Origin: Allocoleopsis franciscana PCC 7113
GTDB lineage: Bacteria > Cyanobacteriota > Cyanobacteriia > Cyanobacteriales > Coleofasciculaceae
Length of the DNA stretch: 64,000 nucleotides
NCBI RefSeq assembly: GCF_000317515.1
Contig: NC_019738.1
Span: 3,622,001 to 3,686,000 of the forward strand
Direction: 5' to 3'
The translations under genes were made by a program, and so were the position numbers. Shown here one piece after another: positions 44,124 to 53,330 of this stretch (within the stretch, counting starts at the first letter, position 1; the number at the start of each line of letters is the position of its first letter). The notes under the pieces are model-generated. The model worked only from the letters and a program-made list of their open reading frames with translations. It had not been told where the DNA came from and made no database searches.

Positions 44124-44717
44124 ATGAACCAAAAGTCGATTAACCCTGGCAAAATCAAGCCACTCTTCTTCCTGTTCTGGCTAGCCATCAGCTCAATGGC
44201 TGTTTTGGCAAGCTGCAATCATACCCCGACTGCCTCCAGTTTTCCAACTGCCACAACGTCCCCAAGTACTGAAAATATTACACAAGCGGCGAAGGTAATA
44301 AAGGCAGAGGCGGCACTCAAGAACCTTTACACAGAGCAAGTGGGGCTTGCGATTGAGTCCGTCACTTGTCCAGAAGATGCCAATTTTCAGGCTGGAAGTA
44401 TTTTTGAATGTCAGGCGATCGCGCAGGGCGTTAAGTTTGGTATAGAAATTCAGGTTGAGAACGACGAAGGCCGTTTTGACTCGAAAGTCAAGGGAAGATT
44501 ATTAAACTTATCGAAGGTTGAAGACTTACTGCAAAAAGCGTTTAAGGACAAAGCGAAGCTAGATGTTACGGCTGATTGCGGTGGCAAACGCCGAGTTTCT
44601 AAAGCGGGAGATATATTCACCTGTAAAGTTACCGATAAACAGGGTCAAGTCCGTAATGCTCAAGTCACGGTGAAGGATGAACAAGGAAATTTTAATGTCA
44701 AGATTGAGGGCTTATAA
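44124..44717 (+). CDS. DUF4333 double-domain lipoprotein
   Basis: 197 residues with lipobox LASC. Two DUF4333-like units follow: one with VGLAIESVTCPEDANFQAGS and FECQAIAQG, the other with AKLDVTADCGGKRRVSKAGD and FTCKVTDKQG. Each has a paired Cys spacing consistent with one disulfide. Surface-exposed, function unknown. Confidence 0.75.
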   Translation: MNQKSINPGKIKPLFFLFWLAISSMAVLASCNHTPTASSFPTATTSPSTENITQAAKVIKAEAALKNLYTEQVGLAIESVTCPEDANFQAGSIFECQAIAQGVKFGIEIQVENDEGRFDSKVKGRLLNLSKVEDLLQKAFKDKAKLDVTADCGGKRRVSKAGDIFTCKVTDKQGQVRNAQVTVKDEQGNFNVKIEGL

Positions 44718-44928
44718 AGAAGCGAAGTCGGGACGTAAAGAGTTTGTAAACCCTTAATTTTCTCTTAAAAGAGAAGGCATACTAGGTTAAGACTATCAGA
44801 ATCGCCAATAGCGATTTTAGGGATAGTCATGAGAAGTGAGCCATGTCCAAATTTAGATGAGACAATAAGTTTGCTCCTAATTCTCTTACTTCATCTGTTC
44901 TGAAATAGGAAGGTAAAAAAGGTCAAGC

Positions 44929-45321
44929 ATGAACATCAAAACTTTTGCTATTATTGCAATTTTAGGTCTTGCTGCACCTGCAATTACAGACCTAGTCATT
45001 AATAATCAAGCTCATGCCGAGGAGCCGCAATTAACAGAGCCATTAGGCGGATTTAGTGATGGTCTTTGGACGGTATCCCTATGGCAGGAAAATAATTTGT
45101 ACAACTACAGTGTTAAGAACCATCAGACAGGGGCTACTCTTTTCTTATCAAGCCCTGAACAATCAATTGATGGCGATAATCGTATTTATACTTGGCGTTA
45201 TAATTCTACGGATTATCAAGTCTCATGGCAACCGAGCAATCCTCGTATGATTAATTTGCAAGTCATTGGTCCGAATGGCAAGCAAGTTTTGAATCGTGTA
45301 CTTCCTAAAAGATTTAACTAA
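44929..45321 (+). CDS. Small secreted protein, paralogue A
   Basis: 130 residues. The signal peptide MNIKTFAIIAILGLAAPAIT is followed by a mature beta-rich domain (GLWTVSLWQENNLYNYSVKN; YQVSWQPSNPRMINLQVIGP; GKQVLNRVLP). It shares nearly the same signal and domain pattern with the 53.9-kb protein. Family unknown; a GGAAGG-type site precedes the ATG. Confidence 0.65.
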   Translation: MNIKTFAIIAILGLAAPAITDLVINNQAHAEEPQLTEPLGGFSDGLWTVSLWQENNLYNYSVKNHQTGATLFLSSPEQSIDGDNRIYTWRYNSTDYQVSWQPSNPRMINLQVIGPNGKQVLNRVLPKRFN

Positions 45322-45408
45322 ATTCTTCTTCTTAGAAATCCGGATAACTTTTATCCCTTCATTGCTCCATTCTCCTGATAAATATCTGGCTACTTAGGCC
45401 AGATATTT

Positions 45409-45681
45409 TTACCATGTTTGAAGAAGTTCCTGCTTGGATTGTCGGCCTATCGGGGAATGTGATCGAATGAACGAACTGTCAAAAAACCTAGGGTCTAAAT
45501 CCGGAGGAAATACCACAATATCCATTCCCGAACTCAGTCCCATACGATGTAGCGCAATAGCATCAACCAAAGGATAGAAAGTAATAGGAATCCAGCCGCC
45601 ATTATCAAAATAGACCACGACTCGGCTGGTTGTCTGCTCTTGTCGGGGTAGTGGAACCTGCCAGGGGGAATCCACACTCAA
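45409..45681 (-). CDS. Hypothetical protein
   Basis: 90 residues from TTG (GTG two codons later is an alternative; an in-frame stop lies just upstream). The sequence SRVVVYFDNGGWIPITFYPL, then VDAIALHRMGLSSGMDIVVF, looks like an ordered alpha/beta domain. I do not recognise the family. Confidence 0.5.
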   Translation of the reverse strand: MSVDSPWQVPLPRQEQTTSRVVVYFDNGGWIPITFYPLVDAIALHRMGLSSGMDIVVFPPDLDPRFFDSSFIRSHSPIGRQSKQELLQTW

Positions 45682-45820
45682 TAAACCTTTTCTACGAAAC
45701 AGAGTTACTTACCTTTATGGCTCTAAAGCCCTAGTCACTACCTCTACCTTTGGGGGTATGTCCGAGGATTAAACCACGAACTATTAAGTCAAGTGTCCCG
45801 CTTGATTGTTGCTAGTGCAA

Positions 45821-45868
45821 GAAGGCAGAAAAAAGAAGGCAGAAAAAAGAAGGCAGAAAAAAGAAGGT
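45821..45868. repeat. 14-bp tandem repeat
   Basis: GAAGGCAGAAAAAA occurs three times head to tail, followed by a partial GAAGGTAAG unit. It lies between two genes and looks like simple slippage-prone sequence. Confidence 0.8.
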
Positions 45869-45914
45869 AAGAACGCTTGTATACTAAGCTTTTTAACCTT
45901 TTTGGACTGGTGGG

Positions 45915-46382
45915 TTATTTCTGCCGCGCTGCACTAGCCATTGTCCAAATCCCTTGGTCAATAAATTCCAATAAAATTTGTTGATGAGGAGTTCCGATAG
46001 GACGTACCTGATCCGCCTTTTGAGAGTAGCAATGACCCGCTTTAATCTGTTCGGGGGTTAATAAACCCATATCCCAGCCTTCTTTGAGTACCAATTGCTC
46101 TACTTCCACGGTTAGGGGGGCATGAAAAACATGGCGAATCACTTTGGCATCCGAATAGCAGCCGAACTTGGATACCCAGGGTGGGGTATAGCTAATTTCT
46201 TCCCAAAGTTCCCGTTTTACTGCGGCTTCAGGTGTCTCGCCCGGATCGAGATGACCTCCAAAAAAGCCCCAATGTCCCGGATAGAAGATGCCAGGAATGT
46301 TATCTCGTAGTTGCATCAGAAATCGATCCGAGGAGTAGAGAATCGCGATCGCCACTTCAACGGGCTGACTATTATCCATCAT
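45915..46382 (-). CDS. NUDIX hydrolase
   Basis: 155 residues. The Nudix box is visible: GGHLDPGETPEAAVKRELWE followed by EI, with Glu metal ligands. The start is one of two adjacent ATGs, in ATGA overlap with the upstream lipoprotein gene. It hydrolyses a nucleoside diphosphate linked to X in the cytoplasm; substrate unknown. Confidence 0.88.
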   Translation of the reverse strand: MMDNSQPVEVAIAILYSSDRFLMQLRDNIPGIFYPGHWGFFGGHLDPGETPEAAVKRELWEEISYTPPWVSKFGCYSDAKVIRHVFHAPLTVEVEQLVLKEGWDMGLLTPEQIKAGHCYSQKADQVRPIGTPHQQILLEFIDQGIWTMASAARQK

Positions 46383-46876
46383 CCTTCATCCTTTCGGGGT
46401 TGTTCGGGTTGGCTGGCTTTTCGATTCAACAACTGCTTTTGTTGAACATAAACTTCGCCTAGCTCTTGCATACCAATGGGAATGCTTTGAAACTGCACTT
46501 TACCCTTAATTGAGACTTGATCACCAACGTTGGGCAGAGTTTGGTTGGTGAACACCCAAATTGTGCCAGTTGTATCCTTGAGTTGGTAAGCACCAGAACT
46601 TAAAAGCGGTGCACGATTAGTCACTTGACCCTGAAGATACACAAGGGTGTCAACATTAGGATTTTGGGGAATATCACTGATTTTAGTAGGATTCCCCCCC
46701 ATATTGCCCCAATTGAAGCTACCCAATCCCAGGAAATCGGAGTGATTACAGCCAACCAACCCTATCCCCAAAACTAAACAGCACAAAGGGAAAAGGTAAA
46801 CTCTGCGTGACAGTGGCTTGCACCCCCCCCAAAGGGAAGAGGGGGAGGATTTGCTGATTGCCTTTTTAGAGGGCAT
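46379..46876 (-). CDS. Hypothetical lipoprotein with OB-fold-like domain
   Basis: 165 residues from the ATG that keeps the signal's n-region short; a start 45 bp upstream is possible. The hydrophobic core ends at lipobox GIGLVGC. The mature domain (VDTLVYLQGQVTNRAPLLSS; YQLKDTTGTIWVFTNQTLPN; VGDQVSIKGKVQFQSIPI) resembles bacterial OB-fold proteins. It is translationally coupled to the NUDIX gene. Confidence 0.65.
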   Translation of the reverse strand: MPSKKAISKSSPSSLWGGCKPLSRRVYLFPLCCLVLGIGLVGCNHSDFLGLGSFNWGNMGGNPTKISDIPQNPNVDTLVYLQGQVTNRAPLLSSGAYQLKDTTGTIWVFTNQTLPNVGDQVSIKGKVQFQSIPIGMQELGEVYVQQKQLLNRKASQPEQPRKDEG

Positions 46877-47066
46877 CGGCTTAATTTTTACGAGCATCAG
46901 CGCCATAGGTTTCATAAACATTATTTCCCGGCTTTTGCCTTTGCACGATACATGAGTTAATCGTTGTTAATAGATGAGCGAAATCTGCGAAACTGTTATG
47001 GTTTATGGTTGACCTGCTCAAACAAGCAGATACTCAAGTTCCACAGAAAACGCTCTGACAATTGCG

Positions 47067-47942
47067 ATGGACTCAACCTACGCCCACATACTAGATGGTA
47101 AAGCTCTTGCTCAACGAATTCAGGCTCAGATCTCTGAAGAGGTCGCTCAGCTACTCTCAACCTTCGGGCGTCCTCCAGGATTAGCCGTGTTGATGGTTGG
47201 TGACAACCCGGCTAGCGCCGCCTACGTGCGGGGGAAAGAGCGTGCTTGCGCTAAGGCAGGGATTGCGTCTTTCGGGCATCATTTCCCAGAAAACACGTCC
47301 CAAACCGAACTAGAGCAAACCATTGAAGCCCTGAATCAAGATGAGCGCGTCGATGGCATTCTTGTCCAACTGCCTTTACCCGATCATTTAAATGCTGTTT
47401 CATTACTTCACCAAATTAATCCGGATAAAGACGTGGATGGACTGCATCCAGTTAGCCTAGGGCGTTTGGTACGGGGAGAGTCTGGATTGCGAAGTTGCAC
47501 GCCAGCCGGGGTGATGCGTCTGTTACGGGAGTACCAAATTGAGGTTAAGGGCAAACAGGCTGTTGTGGTCGGACGCAGTATTTTGGTGGGTAAACCGATG
47601 TCGCTGATGCTGCTAGAAGCCGATGCGACGGTGACGATTGCCCATTCGCGAACCGAAAACCTCAAGGAACTTACGCGCAGTGCGGACATTCTGATTGCAG
47701 CCATCGGACGCACCCAATTCATCACGGCTGACATGGTCAAACCTCAATCCGTGGTGATTGATGTTGGGATTAATCGCGTCTCTGATTCCAGTGGTCAATC
47801 CCGTCTAGTCGGCGATGTTCATTTTGACACGGTTCGGGAGATTGCCCAATCTATTACCCCCGTACCGGGGGGTGTTGGTGCGATGACCGTTGCTATGTTA
47901 TTACACAATACTGTACTCAGCTATAAACGATCGCAATCATAA
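47067..47942 (+). CDS. folD: Bifunctional methylenetetrahydrofolate dehydrogenase/cyclohydrolase FolD
   Basis: 291 residues. Conserved segments: [17 protein letters not shown] with the catalytic Lys in the family motif, [30 protein letters not shown] (NADP-binding) and [14 protein letters not shown]. It interconverts 5,10-methylene- and 10-formyl-tetrahydrofolate in the cytoplasm. It is followed after 58 bp by crtE, an order often seen in cyanobacteria. Confidence 0.95.
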   Translation: MDSTYAHILDGKALAQRIQAQISEEVAQLLSTFGRPPGLAVLMVGDNPASAAYVRGKERACAKAGIASFGHHFPENTSQTELEQTIEALNQDERVDGILVQLPLPDHLNAVSLLHQINPDKDVDGLHPVSLGRLVRGESGLRSCTPAGVMRLLREYQIEVKGKQAVVVGRSILVGKPMSLMLLEADATVTIAHSRTENLKELTRSADILIAAIGRTQFITADMVKPQSVVIDVGINRVSDSSGQSRLVGDVHFDTVREIAQSITPVPGGVGAMTVAMLLHNTVLSYKRSQS

Positions 47943-48000
47943 CGACGCCAACGCCCCGTAGAATTGTTAAAACAGTGACAAAAAATCAAGGAATGAAGGC

Positions 48001-48930
48001 ATGGTAGCGACGGAAGGGCGACCTGCCCCCAAAGGGGAATCCCTCACTTTTGACTTATCAACGTACTTAAAGCAACGGCAAGCTCAAGTAGAGGCGGCGC
48101 TAGACCGTTCTCTTCCCCTCACCTATCCCGAAAAGATTTATGAGGCTATGCGCTATTCCCTGTTAGCAGGGGGTAAACGCTTGCGTCCGATACTTTGTCT
48201 TGCCACTTGTGAGCTAGTCGGTGGCACGCTGGAGATGGCAATGCCAACAGCCTGTGCCCTGGAAATGATTCACACCATGTCGTTGATTCATGATGACCTC
48301 CCGGCAATGGATAACGATGACTACCGCCGGGGCAAGCTGACGAATCACAAAGTCTACGGTGATGACATCGCCATTCTGGCAGGAGATGGCTTACTCGCCT
48401 ATGCTTTTGAGTATGTTGCCACTCAAACCCAGAATGTCCCAGCGCACCAAGTGTTGCAGGTGGTTGCCCGCTTAGGTCGGGCAGTGGGGGCAGCCGGATT
48501 GGTGGGCGGTCAAGTGGTTGACCTAGAATCGGAAGGGAACTCAGATATTCAGGAGGAAACCCTGACTTTTATTCACACTCACAAAACCGGGGCTTTGTTA
48601 GAAGCCTGTGTGGTTTGTGGTGGAATCTTAGGGGGGGTAACTGATGAGGAAATTGAGCGACTCTCTCGTTATGCCAAAAATATCGGCTTAGCCTTTCAGA
48701 TTGTTGATGATATCTTGGATATCACCGCCACTCAGGAGGAACTGGGAAAAACAGCGGGGAAAGACCTCCTCGCGCAAAAGGCGACTTATCCCAGCCTTTG
48801 GGGAATTGAGGCATCCAAAACCAAAGCTCAACAACTGATAGATGCAGCCAAAGCCGAATTGGAATTGTTTGGTGAGAAGGCTCAACCGCTTTTGGCAATC
48901 GCCGATTTCATTACAACGCGCACTCACTAA
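48001..48930 (+). CDS. crtE: Geranylgeranyl diphosphate synthase
   Basis: 309 residues. The first Asp-rich motif is in [18 protein letters not shown], the second in [11 protein letters not shown], and GGKRLRPIL precedes them. The residues before the first motif fit a C15/C20 synthase. It supplies GGPP for carotenoids, phytol and quinones. It sits between folD and the PAP2 gene on the same strand. Confidence 0.93.
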   Translation: MVATEGRPAPKGESLTFDLSTYLKQRQAQVEAALDRSLPLTYPEKIYEAMRYSLLAGGKRLRPILCLATCELVGGTLEMAMPTACALEMIHTMSLIHDDLPAMDNDDYRRGKLTNHKVYGDDIAILAGDGLLAYAFEYVATQTQNVPAHQVLQVVARLGRAVGAAGLVGGQVVDLESEGNSDIQEETLTFIHTHKTGALLEACVVCGGILGGVTDEEIERLSRYAKNIGLAFQIVDDILDITATQEELGKTAGKDLLAQKATYPSLWGIEASKTKAQQLIDAAKAELELFGEKAQPLLAIADFITTRTH

Positions 48931-49110
48931 GGAAAGGATGAAGTTTTAAGGATGAAGTGTGAAACAATGGTTAGTTCTTCACTGAGCTAGGGGGTTAATC
49001 CAATTCTGCTGATTCTCTGGTTCCATCTTTCCTTCTTCATCCTTTCTCTTTCAGCCTTTCTTCTCAATCTTTGTAATCCTGATTATTCTCTCATTTGCCC
49101 GTAAAACACT

Positions 49111-49566
49111 ATGCAGGACTTTGGCAACATCCTAAACAACCAGGTGCTGCTGGTTGCGATCATTGCTTGTTTAGTTGCACAACTTTGTAAGCTTTTGGTT
49201 GAACTCACCAAAAATCGTAAACTTAATCTTCGCGATTTGGTAACCACTGGCGGTATGCCCAGCGCTCACTCAGCATTTGTTGCCGCCCTAGCCGCAGGTG
49301 TGGGACAAACGATGGGATGGGACTCTCCGGATTTTGCGATCGCTACAATTTTTGCTGTAATCGTCATGTATGATGCCGCTGGTGTTCGTCAGGCGGCTGG
49401 TAAGCAAGCACGTATTCTCAACCAAATCATTGATGAGATATTTACTGAAGGCAAAGACTTCAACGAAGACCGACTCAAGGAATTACTCGGACATACCCCT
49501 TTTCAGGTCATTGTTGGACTGCTGTTGGGCATCGCGATTTCCTGTTTAGCGGCTCCTGCTTATTAA
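49111..49566 (+). CDS. Divergent PAP2 family membrane protein
   Basis: 151 residues with about four membrane helices. TTGGMPSAHSAFVAALAAGV and VMYDAAGVRQAAGKQA are the family signatures; the ancestral phosphatase motif is degenerate, hence divergent PAP2. In cyanobacteria it is repeatedly found after crtE, and a lipid-phosphate or isoprenoid-related role has been proposed. Confidence 0.85.
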   Translation: MQDFGNILNNQVLLVAIIACLVAQLCKLLVELTKNRKLNLRDLVTTGGMPSAHSAFVAALAAGVGQTMGWDSPDFAIATIFAVIVMYDAAGVRQAAGKQARILNQIIDEIFTEGKDFNEDRLKELLGHTPFQVIVGLLLGIAISCLAAPAY

Positions 49567-49657
49567 GCTGATTAAGCAGCTCCTCTTTACCTAGATCGGG
49601 TAGAACAAGCGCTTTGGGTGGAATCTAACTCACTAAACTCAATGGCTCAGAAAGGTT

Positions 49658-49870
49658 TTAGGGTTTTGAGGGGAATAGAGAAGTTGTGGCTTTCGGGTCA
49701 CCATGAGTTACAACAGCATTGGCTTCTTGCACAGCCGCTTGAGTCGGTGTCCGACGCTGATTACCGTTCTTCAAAACCTCAATAACCAAGGTTTTTTGTG
49801 TGGGAGTTAGCTTATCCAGCCAACATTGTACCCATTCTTCTTGCAGAATATTGTTAGAAGCAGTAAGCAT
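49658..49870 (-). CDS. Small hypothetical protein
   Basis: 70 residues, mostly helical (EEWVQCWLDKLTPTQKTLVI; EVLKNGNQRRTPTQAAVQEA). Unknown family. The composition and stand-alone position suggest a real small gene. Confidence 0.5.
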   Translation of the reverse strand: MLTASNNILQEEWVQCWLDKLTPTQKTLVIEVLKNGNQRRTPTQAAVQEANAVVTHGDPKATTSLFPSKP

Positions 49871-49964
49871 ATCGGCCTTTAGTTAGAGTTCTTCTACTCC
49901 CCAGTTTATAAAAAAAATCTTAAAAAGATGGTAAGCCCCAGCACATGGTTAATTAAAGTTTGAC

Positions 49965-50597
49965 TTAAAAGTTCACCACGGGTCGGAGTAGGGTGACTCG
50001 GCGGCTATCAACAACCATGCTCAAAAATCCGCGATCGCTCAATCTTCGCAAAGTCGAGTTCGCCTTGCTCTGATCGTTTGTGTACACCACGAGTAAGTAG
50101 GGGCGCGTCCCATAAGAGACTAAGCCAACATCGCTGCCCAGAAGTTGCTTGAGCTTTCCAGCCACTTCCGGCTGATTGAAGTAATCCACCAAAACAGCAT
50201 AACCCTCGCCCAACGGTTGAGGGTTATAGGATGGAATATTGGTAGACACCGTTGTCGCGCTAGGTCGCAGCACATAGGCTGATAATCCGACAATTTCCTT
50301 CACATAGCGTGCCCAATCATTGGCATCCTCAACGCGCTTAAAACCTGAAACACGGGTTACCGTGTCCTCTAAATATCGGCAAACCGTAAACTGAGTATTC
50401 GCAGGCAAAGTCCGTTGCAGTTGTTCCTGACTCTCTTGGGTTGAAGTGCGGACTAACAAAAGGTACTCGTTCGACTGGGGGGGTTGACAAGGAGACATTG
50501 ATGGTTGAGCTTGTGCCAAGTTAAAGAACCCAGATAGACTCACAAGCGTCAACAGACCCGAGCTCACTCGGAGAAAGGCTATATTTCTCACTCTCAA
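49965..50597 (-). CDS. Secreted SPOR-like hypothetical protein
   Basis: 210 residues. The signal peptide ends near FFNLAQAQ. The mature part has two similar alpha/beta units of about 75 residues: EYLLLVRTSTQESQEQLQRT with TQFTVCRYLEDTVTRVSGF, and GEGYAVLVDYFNQPEVAGKL with VSYGTRPYLLVVYTND. Repeats of this shape resemble SPOR-type domains that bind peptidoglycan, but the match is not certain. Confidence 0.6.
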   Translation of the reverse strand: MRVRNIAFLRVSSGLLTLVSLSGFFNLAQAQPSMSPCQPPQSNEYLLLVRTSTQESQEQLQRTLPANTQFTVCRYLEDTVTRVSGFKRVEDANDWARYVKEIVGLSAYVLRPSATTVSTNIPSYNPQPLGEGYAVLVDYFNQPEVAGKLKQLLGSDVGLVSYGTRPYLLVVYTNDQSKANSTLRRLSDRGFLSMVVDSRRVTLLRPVVNF

Positions 50598-50747
50598 CTC
50601 ACATTCCTCACTCAGCTATTACGCCTATAAATTAGGGCTTACCCATTACCTCTATATCTTCCGCAAAAGCGAAAGCTGGGCAACCACGGAGGGATTGCCC
50701 CTACAGATCGTGTGCGTGCCTAAGTCATCTTTTCTTCTGGCAGGAGA

Positions 50748-50777
50748 CTCCCGTTACAATCTTTGATTTAACGGGAG
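50748..50777 (-). repeat. Right-end hairpin of the IsrB element
   Basis: A 9-bp perfect stem (CTCCCGTTA/TAACGGGAG) that overlaps the last codons and the TAA of isrB. This packing is typical of compact IS605-type elements. Confidence 0.75.
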
Positions 50778-51874
50778 AGGAATGCCAGTCCTCCATGTAA
50801 GTTTACAACCAGGTGACTTGAGTAACTAATCAATCGGGTGTTTCTGTCGGTTACGCCTTGCTTGAGTCGCTTTTTAACAGGGAAGAATTGGTACAAATCG
50901 TTGGCGCTGATATATCCCTTTAGGGTTGAGCGCTTGGTTTTGTACTCAACATAATCCCCGTTCTTGAAGGAATGCGTTCCATCAAATCCGCCGTAAGTGT
51001 CGCGAACCCCGCCTGCTCCAACGGTCAAATCGTGCATTTTTCGGGGTCTTGAAGGTAGGCGTTCTACGATACCAAAAGTGAAAGGAGTCACCTGAACTAT
51101 TCCTTTCCATTGGTATCCTGTCTGCTCTTTGTGATGAGTATTAGCCGCATATCGGATAAAGTGTCTAGCGGCTTGCGCTATGGCATCCGATACATGTGCA
51201 GCAGGCGTTTGCTCTCCTTTGTTTTTGGACTTGGGTAGCTTGAGCCACTCCCTTGTTGCTTCGGTTTCCCATCCTTTAACCAAAGTCACGCTTACGCGAT
51301 TCTCTAGTTCTTTGATCAGGAATGTTTGACCTTGAGCGGCAACAGTAAAGCCAGGACTGTTTGACTGATTAAGTCGCTCCACATAAGCATGACAGATTGG
51401 GTACAGTCGTCGCAATTCGTCTACAACCCTCAGTTCTAGTTGTTTGTTGGCTCGAATACTGGGAGGTAGTTTAGATTGCCGACGATTGTTAAACCTCTTC
51501 TGTCTGTGGTTGCGAAGTTTAAACGAAAGGTTTCGTTTGATTCGTCTTCCTCGTCGTGTTCTGCGAAGTACAGCGCGTTCTGTTAATCGTTTTTGAACTT
51601 GCTTTTTGGGTAAGTTGAGGTTCAATCCAATTAAGGTTTCTTGTTTAGACTGAACAGCTACTCCGGTAAAGCAGCTTCCAGGGTCAATACCAAGACTAAT
51701 ATCTTGGCAATTTTTGCCTGACGGTTCTTTAACGAGTTGAACACAAAATACTGGCAAATCGTTCTTTACTACTCTGGCAAACCCGTCTCTAATCCAGCGC
51801 CTTGCTCTCGATGCTTTGGTTGGCATTGCCGGAGTTCCGTCAGGATTAAGGACTGGTACACGTTTGTTAAGCAT
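50768..51874 (-). CDS. IsrB-like RNA-guided nickase (RRXRR/PLMP-RuvC protein)
   Basis: 368 residues from the ATG giving MLNKRVPVLNPDGTPAMPTK; a TTG start 39 bp upstream lies in the presumed omega-RNA. The layout is an N-terminal PLMP domain, RuvC-I with catalytic Asp in SLGIDPGSCFTGVAVQ (about residue 64), an Arg-rich bridge helix (RAVLRRTRRGRRIKRN), RuvC-II Glu in AYVERLN (about 166), and RuvC-III His/Asp in AHVSDAIAQ (about 227-230). Between RuvC-II and -III there are only ~60 residues with no HNH motif, so this is IsrB rather than IscB. The C-terminal beta-rich part (GGVRDTYGGFDGTHSF) corresponds to the target-adjacent-motif-binding region. Characterised IsrB nicks DNA with an omega-RNA. 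Confidence 0.85.
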   Translation of the reverse strand: MLNKRVPVLNPDGTPAMPTKASRARRWIRDGFARVVKNDLPVFCVQLVKEPSGKNCQDISLGIDPGSCFTGVAVQSKQETLIGLNLNLPKKQVQKRLTERAVLRRTRRGRRIKRNLSFKLRNHRQKRFNNRRQSKLPPSIRANKQLELRVVDELRRLYPICHAYVERLNQSNSPGFTVAAQGQTFLIKELENRVSVTLVKGWETEATREWLKLPKSKNKGEQTPAAHVSDAIAQAARHFIRYAANTHHKEQTGYQWKGIVQVTPFTFGIVERLPSRPRKMHDLTVGAGGVRDTYGGFDGTHSFKNGDYVEYKTKRSTLKGYISANDLYQFFPVKKRLKQGVTDRNTRLISYSSHLVVNLHGGLAFLSR

Positions 51875-52110
51875 TGGAGATAATCCAGTTAACTGTACTT
51901 GTTGGTTTTCCAACTACCCCTCGCGCATTCTTAACACCGATTCCCGACAACTGATTGGGTCAAAGAGGTTGTCCGAGCTTGGGTGGCACCCGGAAGTCTG
52001 TAAGCGTTAAAAACTCGTGCGCTATTCAGCTTGCTTACCGCTTGAGGTTCAGTGATTCCTCGCAAGCTCCCGTTACAATCTTTGATTTAACGAGAGAAGC
52101 TGACATCAAT
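51875..52110 (-). ncRNA. Candidate omega-RNA of the IsrB element
   Basis: Noncoding region between the left-end hairpin and isrB, read leftward. It folds into several stems: GCTTGC..GCAAGC enclosing GAGG..CCTC, then GACAAC..GTTGTC, and GTTGGAAAACCAAC near the start codon. In IscB/IsrB elements the omega-RNA scaffold lies here, and its guide is copied from DNA just outside the left end. The exact boundaries, and whether the RNA runs into the coding sequence, cannot be seen. Confidence 0.65.
52067..52096 (-). repeat. Left-end hairpin of the IsrB element
   Basis: CTCCCGTTA paired with TAACGAGAG (one G-T wobble) around the same loop as the right-end hairpin. It lies about 40 bp after the ycf54 stop codon, marking the insertion boundary. 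Confidence 0.75.
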
Positions 52111-52134
52111 TTGCGACCTAGCTTACCACTTTAA

Positions 52135-52464
52135 TCACGCGACAGATGCCAGAGATGCCAGGGGGTCAGCAATTGCCTCGGAGGGTGCCTGAAATTCTCC
52201 GGTTTTGACAAATTCTAAGCGCAGCTTTAACCAGGTAATGAACTGAGGATTCGTAGAAATAATGGCTACGGAGGGTTGGGGACAGGCTTGCTTAACCTCT
52301 GCCATCTGGGGTGCCTCTAGGAAGGCTGGTTGCTTGACTAACCAAAAGTCAATTTCTTTTTCCTGTTCATGGTAGTGTCTAGTACGCTCTTTGAGGACTT
52401 CCTCAAGGGGTTCTTCTTCTAAAAGAAAGCGTTGACTGGCGACAAGGTAATAGTAAGTTTTCAT
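52135..52464 (-). CDS. ycf54: Ycf54-like Mg-protoporphyrin IX ester cyclase factor
   Basis: 109 residues covering the whole family: YYYLVASQRFLLEEEPLEEV, then EQEKEIDFWLVKQPAFLEAP and SVAIISTNPQFITWLKLRLE. Ycf54 is needed for the aerobic cyclase that makes protochlorophyllide in chlorophyll synthesis. It follows pdxJ by 64 bp on the same strand and is immediately upstream of the IsrB element. Confidence 0.92.
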   Translation of the reverse strand: MKTYYYLVASQRFLLEEEPLEEVLKERTRHYHEQEKEIDFWLVKQPAFLEAPQMAEVKQACPQPSVAIISTNPQFITWLKLRLEFVKTGEFQAPSEAIADPLASLASVA

Positions 52465-52528
52465 GGGAAACGTTGTTTTGTTAGTAGTTAGGGCTGAGGG
52501 TCCGTTGTTATGAGTTAAGCGTCATCTC

Positions 52529-53251
52529 TCACATCTCTCCTCGCATGGCTTGTTTCATCTCTTTCACGGCTCGTTCTAGACCCACGAGCACGGCTCTAGA
52601 AATGATGCTATGACCAATATTGAGTTCTTCCATGCCTTTTAAGCAAGCAACGGGGTAGACATTCCAGTAGGTGAGTCCATGTCCGGCGTTGACTCGTAAG
52701 CCAGCGGCGAGGGCTTGTTCGCATCCCCTGGCTAGCATCGTCAGTTCTTTTTCCCGACTCGCCTCATCCTTGGCATCGGCATAGCGACCAGTGTGCAGTT
52801 CAATAAATTTGGCTCTGGTTGAAGCTGCCGCATTGATTTGGGCAACATCAGCGTCGATAAATAGGCTAACGGGAATCCCTGCACCTTGCAAGTTGGTGAC
52901 AATTTCAGTCATGCGCTGCATTTGACCGACGACATCGAGTCCCCCTTCTGTTGTCACTTCTTCCCGTTTTTCAGGGACGAGAGTCACATAATTGGGTTTA
53001 ATGTCGAGTGCGATCGCCACCATGGCATCCGTGGGTGCCATTTCCAAATTCAAGTGAGTCCGCACCGTCTGCCGCAACACATAGACATCCCGGTATTGAA
53101 TATGACGCCGATCTTCTCGTAAATGGACAGTAATGCCATCGGCACCAGCTAGTTCGGCTAACACCGCTGCCGCCACTGGATCGGGTTCCACCGTGCGCCG
53201 TGCCTGCCGAATTGTGGCAATGTGGTCAATGTTAACGCCAAGTGTCAGCAC
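52529..53251 (-). CDS. pdxJ: Pyridoxine 5'-phosphate synthase PdxJ
   Basis: 240 residues. [48 protein letters not shown] and [11 protein letters not shown]-like [12 protein letters not shown] are family signatures. It condenses 1-deoxyxylulose 5-phosphate with 3-amino-2-oxopropyl phosphate, the last step of de novo vitamin B6 synthesis in the cytoplasm. First gene of a likely pdxJ-ycf54 transcript. Confidence 0.95.
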   Translation of the reverse strand: MLTLGVNIDHIATIRQARRTVEPDPVAAAVLAELAGADGITVHLREDRRHIQYRDVYVLRQTVRTHLNLEMAPTDAMVAIALDIKPNYVTLVPEKREEVTTEGGLDVVGQMQRMTEIVTNLQGAGIPVSLFIDADVAQINAAASTRAKFIELHTGRYADAKDEASREKELTMLARGCEQALAAGLRVNAGHGLTYWNVYPVACLKGMEELNIGHSIISRAVLVGLERAVKEMKQAMRGEM

Positions 53252-53330
53252 CTGCGTTTTTCTCCTGAACTAGGGCGAGTCTACAGCCCATTATCTTATA
53301 ACGAAAGCCATTCTCCTCACATAGAGGCAA

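Larger units (their letters stand above)
50735..52110 (-). mobile_element. IS200/IS605-type element carrying only isrB
   Basis: Delimited by two directly repeated hairpins. CTCCCGTTA and TAACGGGAG flank the loop at 50748-50777, and a nearly identical copy, including 26 identical bases, lies at 52067-52096. Same-orientation subterminal hairpins are the hallmark of IS200/IS605 ends, which TnpA Y1 transposases recognise as single strands. No tnpA is present, so the element is non-autonomous. The exact ends are not fixed by sequence alone and are given approximately. Confidence 0.75.

Noticed and set aside
50768-51913. Reading the RRXRR protein as a full IscB with HNH
   Set aside because: The stretch between RuvC-II and RuvC-III is only about 60 residues and has no paired His/Asn or zinc cysteines.
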